A stretch of 64,000 nucleotides of DNA. Origin: Lycocorax pyrrhopterus obiensis (taxonomy: Eukaryota; Chordata; Aves; Passeriformes; Paradisaeidae). The notes under the pieces are model-generated. The model saw only the letters and a list, made by a program, of their open reading frames with translations, did not search any database and was not told where the DNA came from. Shown in pieces: positions 60,151-64,000 of this stretch. Each line of letters starts with the position of its first letter. Position 1 is the first letter of the stretch. The stretch covers positions 92,134,048 through 92,198,047 of the forward strand of contig JACSVZ010000004.1 in NCBI GenBank assembly GCA_014706295.1, given 5' to 3'. A program made the translations under genes and the position numbers.

Positions 60151-62408
60151 ATAGACTTTAAAAAGTATGCTTTGCTTCCCCATATCTTTGATCTCTTCTC
60201 ACAACACAAAATTAAATTCCAGAGCATTTATTTTGGTAGTAAAGTATTAGGCATAATGAAGTTCATAGAACAATTAAGTTTTACAAAAGGGCCTCCTTCC
60301 TGATTAATACAGGAAGTATTAGCATCTAAAAAAAAAATGGCATCTGCAAATTTTGGAGTTTGTGTTAAGACAAAAATTGACTTCAATAGCTTTTTGAAGG
60401 TTTTTGTATAGACAGAACTATGTTTCTAACATCTGCATACCTACATTTCCAGGAAAAGCAAATTACATTCTTTCATCCAGTTCTCTGGAAAAAGTCCTTA
60501 TCCTTGACATCTTAGTAAAATAAATTATTTATTGATTTAGTGCTAATAGTCTTCTGTTTCCATTCTCTAAGCCAAGTATTACCTCTGTAGGTGTGCGTGT
60601 GCTTGTATATACAAATGCAAGCATATGTATGAAAACAGAAGGAAATAAAGACAGGTCTGTAATATGATACCTTCCACATTCAGCAGTTTGCATCTGTTTT
60701 CATGAATGCTGATTTCATTCAAATCTTTTGCACAATTTGCAATTTTCCTGTTGTGAGCCAAGTCAGATCTGAATGAAACTTCTTCGCAATTATCTAATGT
60801 AACATCCCAAAATAATAAGTTTGACTTAAAATCATCTTATTGAAATCATTCTGTAGTGTCTTGAACTGCTGTCTCTTTGCATGATGACTTTCTTGGTATT
60901 TTGTAGATTTTTATGAAATTTTCAAATAATTGCCTTATTCCAAATTACAGAATTTAATGTAATCCAGAAAAACAAAAATTGGCATCACTAAAATAGCTAC
61001 TTGACAGCTAGCTTCCATTTGCTTTATTTCAGAAATGGCAAAAGCAAAACCTTTTGCAGTAAAACTGAAAACATACAAAAAAGAAGGGAAAAATGCATAT
61101 AAGCTTTCATCTAGTAACAAACTGGATGAGACATCAACTCCTAAAGAAGTTCATGGGTTTCTTAAGCTATTAAACCTGATCATCCCTTGAAATAAAGCAT
61201 TAGATGAGGTTATCACAAATTGGCTTAGCTCAACTTAAGTACAAAATAATTAATTTTTTTCCTAATCCTCTCCCAAATTATATGTACCCACTTACGTTCA
61301 GTACAGCAATACCATAGGAAAATGTAATTCAGTGAAGGGCACTTGTTAATTCCAAAAAGAAATTAACATTAATAGTTCACGGGCTGTCTGATTCTATCCA
61401 GTTTCTGGTGAATTCCAGAAATCATTTATGTAATTTTCAGTGTTAAGATAGGCTGCTCAGGAAGTCATATATCGTGTACAAAGCTTAATTATATCAACTG
61501 ACAAGGATTTTTAAGTTTAAAAAGTACAGCTTGTAGGTAAAGAGAAATATTCTAGAAAGTAAGTTATTTTCCCATATATATTCCCATTATATACATATAA
61601 TAATGGGAATAATTATTATATATAATAATAGGTAAATTATCATACAGCTATGCCATTTATTTTATATTTACACTAACTTGCATCTCCACTTTTTAATTCC
61701 CACTTATGTACCATATTTATGAAGAAGAACCATGAGAAGCAATGTTGGATTTGGTAACAAGTTTGTAGTCACAGCAAAACTATTATCCATACTAGCAATT
61801 ACCCATCAGGATTGCTGCTGTTATTTGCTGGTTCCTGGCAACTCCCATGGAGCCAGGAGCAGTCCACCTCCAAAGAGAGCACAGCTCATCTATGTGGCTT
61901 TGCTTTCTTTGACTGTCTTTAGTCTGAAGCAGACTCATACCTCCCACAGTGTCTGCATGCATGTACGTTTGGATGCTCATGTGAGGCAGTGGCCCAGCCT
62001 CATCTCTTCCAACATTTCACACTCCGGTGTGTTGTCATGCACTTTTCTACAGGCATGGAGTGAGATAAATGGCTTTTTATGCACAGGATGGATTGGGGCA
62101 GATTGGCTTGAGTACAAACTCCAACTCTTCAGGAGAATGGCATTGACTCCTTGCTGCATGTCAAACTCCAGACCTCTGTGCCTGGTAAAGAAAACAACTC
62201 AGGCACAGGTGGAGGACTCCGAGCAGCCCTGGAGCGCAAATGAAATCCCATAATCCCACAGAGCAAACTGCCCTCTTGTACACCCCTCCCCATCTTCTCC
62301 AAGGCTCTGCTACATGTGAAGATCAAACAGTAGACAGGGATGATGTCAGGTATTTTTTGACCAGGGAAACCTGGGAAGAGAGGAATTCATTCTAGGGAAA
62401 AATATAGC
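60151..62408. other. AT-rich stretch, no gene recognised
   Basis: It includes an 11-bp perfect inverted repeat with a 9-bp loop (61580-61590 / 61600-61610) within a TA-rich patch. The 173-codon frame 61732-62253 overlaps several minus-strand frames and has no recognisable domain. Confidence 0.5.
61580..61610. repeat. Short perfect hairpin-forming inverted repeat
   Basis: ATTCCCATTAT at 61580-61590 is the exact reverse complement of ATAATGGGAAT at 61600-61610. Confidence 0.85.
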
Positions 62409-62570
62409 AGTGACAAGCAATATTTTGTATGGAGTTGGCCAGGCATTTTATAAAGTCACTTTTAGAGTTGGGTTTTGTTTCCCCTGCTAAAGCAGTATGA
62501 GTAAAGCAGGAAAGAAACATACACCATCCTTTTCTTGGAGGTAAATCCATACAAAATATTGCTTGTCACT
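62409..62570. repeat. Perfect 25-bp inverted repeat with 112-bp spacer
   Basis: The 25 bases at 62409-62433 (starting AGTGACAAGC, ending TTGTATGGA) are the exact reverse complement of 62546-62570. Pairing stops abruptly at both ends of the arms. The spacer (62434-62545) shows no open frame or known repeat. Confidence 0.93.
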
Positions 62571-63009
62571 TGTGCATGATAAAGAGGCTTCAAAAAGAAA
62601 CAGAGATGTCTTTTCAAATTACATTTAGGTAAGAAAACAGAAAGGTATGTGCATAAAGCATTTATTTTAAATCAACTGATAGGAAAACTTAAAAGCTTTC
62701 CCTTCTCTCCCCTAAGAGTAGAAATATATGCCTACTAATAAAGTAGTATGTTAAGGACCAGGACGAACTTCTTTGCTTCAGGATCAGCTTCAACATTGCT
62801 ACCACTGGACTGCAAGAAGCTCTCCCAAAACGCATAGTCAGGGTCACACACCATGGTTAGGAACTTGGATGGGAGCTAAAGATGCACGGAAGAGTAAAAC
62901 CTCATGGTAATGTCTAGGATTGGGGACTTTTCCTGGCCAGGTGTTACACAATGCCAAGGGTACAAAAAATACTCGAGGGATGTCAAACTACTCTTGGTTT
63001 TGATTCATA
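62571..63009. other. Transition to the CpG island, no feature recognised
   Basis: AT-rich sequence without an exon or known repeat. Composition changes sharply just after 63010. Confidence 0.55.
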
Positions 63010-63342
63010 GATCAGCGAGCCAGGGCCATGTGCTTTACTGCGCGCTGGGGGCCGTGCGCGGCTGTCGCTTATGACCCAACACGAGGCGCAAGTGCCCGCT
63101 ACAAGCGCGGACAAGGCGAGGGGGGCTACTTTCGGAGTGGCAACAAACACCCTGTCTCCCACAGGCCGCCACGTCGCCCACTGTCCCTCAGCAGCTCCCT
63201 GCCCCTCCGGAGGGGCGCGGGAGGCCGGAGCCCCCGCCCGCCTTTGCCCCGCGGGGCGGCGCGGGCGGGCCGAGCGGAGCCGTGCGGTGTCGGGGAGGAG
63301 CGCGGCAGCGCTCGCAGGAGCACCCAGAGCTCGGCTGTCGGG

Positions 63343-63411
63343 ATGCGGCCGCAGAGGGGAGGGGAGCGGGAGCGGCGGCACCTTCCCCCGGCGAAGAGCC
63401 AAGTTAAATAG
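63343..63411 (+). other. Possible short upstream open frame
   Basis: An ATG at 63343 opens a 22-codon frame that closes at TAG 63409-63411, upstream of the candidate main start. If transcription begins to its left on the plus strand, it would act as an upstream frame. Confidence 0.25.
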
Positions 63412-63648
63412 CCAGCGCCACGCCACCGCCTTCCTCTCCCCTCCCGGCTCCGAGCCCTCGGCGAACACCCCCGTCCCACCCTGCCCCGCCCGGGCCGCGG
63501 GCGGCGGAGCGCAGCGCGGAGTCAGTCTGCCCCGCGGAGCCGGGACGCCGGCACCGCCGGGAGAGGCGGGCGCTTGGGAGTCGGTGCCGGAGGCGCCGCG
63601 TCCCGCCGAGCCGCCCGTGTGAGGACTACGCCAGCTGCATGGGAGGAG

Positions 63649-64000
63649 ATGAGCGTGGCGGGGAAGCAGCCTCCTCCAGCACCGCTCGAGCGGCCCGGCA
63701 GCCTCCTCGTCCCCACCTGGGCAAGTACCGCTCTCGCCTCGGCCCGTCCCGGTGCCAACTCCCGCGGCGGGGCGGGGGCGGGGAGGGTCCCGCCGGCGGC
63801 GCTGCCCGGAGGGCGGGAGGGAGGCGCCTGCTTGCGGGACCGGGAGCGGAGCGGGGCGGTGCGGTGCGGGCTCGGGCTGCCGGCGGGGCTCTCGCAGCGA
63901 CGCGGCGGCAGCTGCCGGGGCTCCCCGGGCGGGACGGCCCATCCCGCCTCCCTCCCGCGGCCGGGCGGCGCCGGGGCCCGAGCGCGGCCGGGCGGGACGT
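63649..64000 (+). CDS. Candidate 5' coding exon, open at window edge
   Basis: I do not recognise this protein. The ATG at 63649 has a G at position -3 and opens a frame with no stop up to the right edge (117 codons). Its first residues read MSVAGKQPPPAPLERPG. The neighbouring ATG at 63639, in another frame, has a weaker context. A GCAAGT at 63720-63725 could be a rare GC-type splice donor ending a short exon, and beyond it the translation looks random (Gly/Ala/Arg-rich). Absence of stops in such GC-rich DNA is weak evidence, so this is a hypothesis only. Confidence 0.25.
   Translation, partial: MSVAGKQPPPAPLERPGSLLVPTWASTALASARPGANSRGGAGAGRVPPAALPGGREGGACLRDRERSGAVRCGLGLPAGLSQRRGGSCRGSPGGTAHPASLPRPGGAGARARPGGT

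Larger units (their letters stand above)
63010..64000. promoter_or_regulatory. CpG island, probable promoter and 5' exon
   Basis: Composition switches from AT-rich to very GC-rich with dense CpG. Multiple GC-box sequences (GGGCGG/GGGGCGGGG, for example around 63250-63270 and 63765-63785) are visible and there is no clear TATA box, the classic profile of a housekeeping or developmental vertebrate promoter. The island runs off the right edge, so the gene most simply lies to the right on the plus strand, although a minus-strand gene reaching back into this window is not excluded. Long open frames on both strands here arise because GC-rich DNA lacks stop codons. Confidence 0.85.

Noticed and set aside
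63071..63622. 183-codon open frame on the plus strand
   Set aside because: Same compositional cause as the minus-strand frame over the same bases; no recognisable protein.
62983..63942. 319-codon open frame on the minus strand
   Set aside because: It lies in the CpG island, where stop codons are rare by composition. Long frames are open on both strands at once and the translation is Pro/Ala/Arg/Gly-rich without a domain.

Overview
The window looks like vertebrate, most likely bird, DNA. It is AT-rich and almost gene-free over the first 63 kb. It carries several truncated CR1 LINEs (the dominant LINE of birds and other sauropsids), solo retroviral LTRs and one complete but defective endogenous retrovirus (ERV), and ends in a sharp CpG island. 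No bacterial-type genes, operons, CRISPR arrays or tRNA/rRNA genes are visible. Most open frames of 60-110 codons are chance frames. The window could be intergenic, or it could be the large intron or flank of a gene whose promoter is the CpG island; the sequence alone does not decide.

Layout. 1-500: truncated CR1, plus strand. 3526-4152: solo LTR of family A. 7170-7830: old antisense CR1 interrupted by a solo LTR of family B (7262-7554). 13030-13294: second family B LTR with a 6-bp target duplication. 21305-21955: antisense CR1. 26430-26700: CR1, plus strand. 31641-37325: ERV provirus with 658/660-bp LTRs and a 5-bp target duplication (ATTAG). 39282-39587: third family B LTR with a 6-bp duplication. 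40711-41307: second family A LTR, minus strand. 47300-48062: two CR1 pieces. 50292-50838: short LTR-like segment abutting a CR1. 57262-57385: compound pentanucleotide repeat. 59040-60150: probable avian interspersed repeat. 62409-62570: perfect 25-bp inverted repeat. 63010-64000: CpG island, probable promoter and first exon.

The provirus is the richest object. Its primer binding site is an 18-nt match to the 3' end of a serine tRNA, and its LTRs differ by only three substitutions and one 2-bp indel. Its interior is nevertheless badly damaged: gag is frameshifted; capsid-like sequence is joined in frame to the C-terminal end of reverse transcriptase; nucleocapsid, protease, the polymerase core and integrase are absent or unrecognisable; and env is broken into several frames. 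Young LTRs on a defective interior suggest the element was copied by proteins supplied from a related intact virus. No host protein-coding exon can be identified with confidence apart from a candidate start inside the CpG island.
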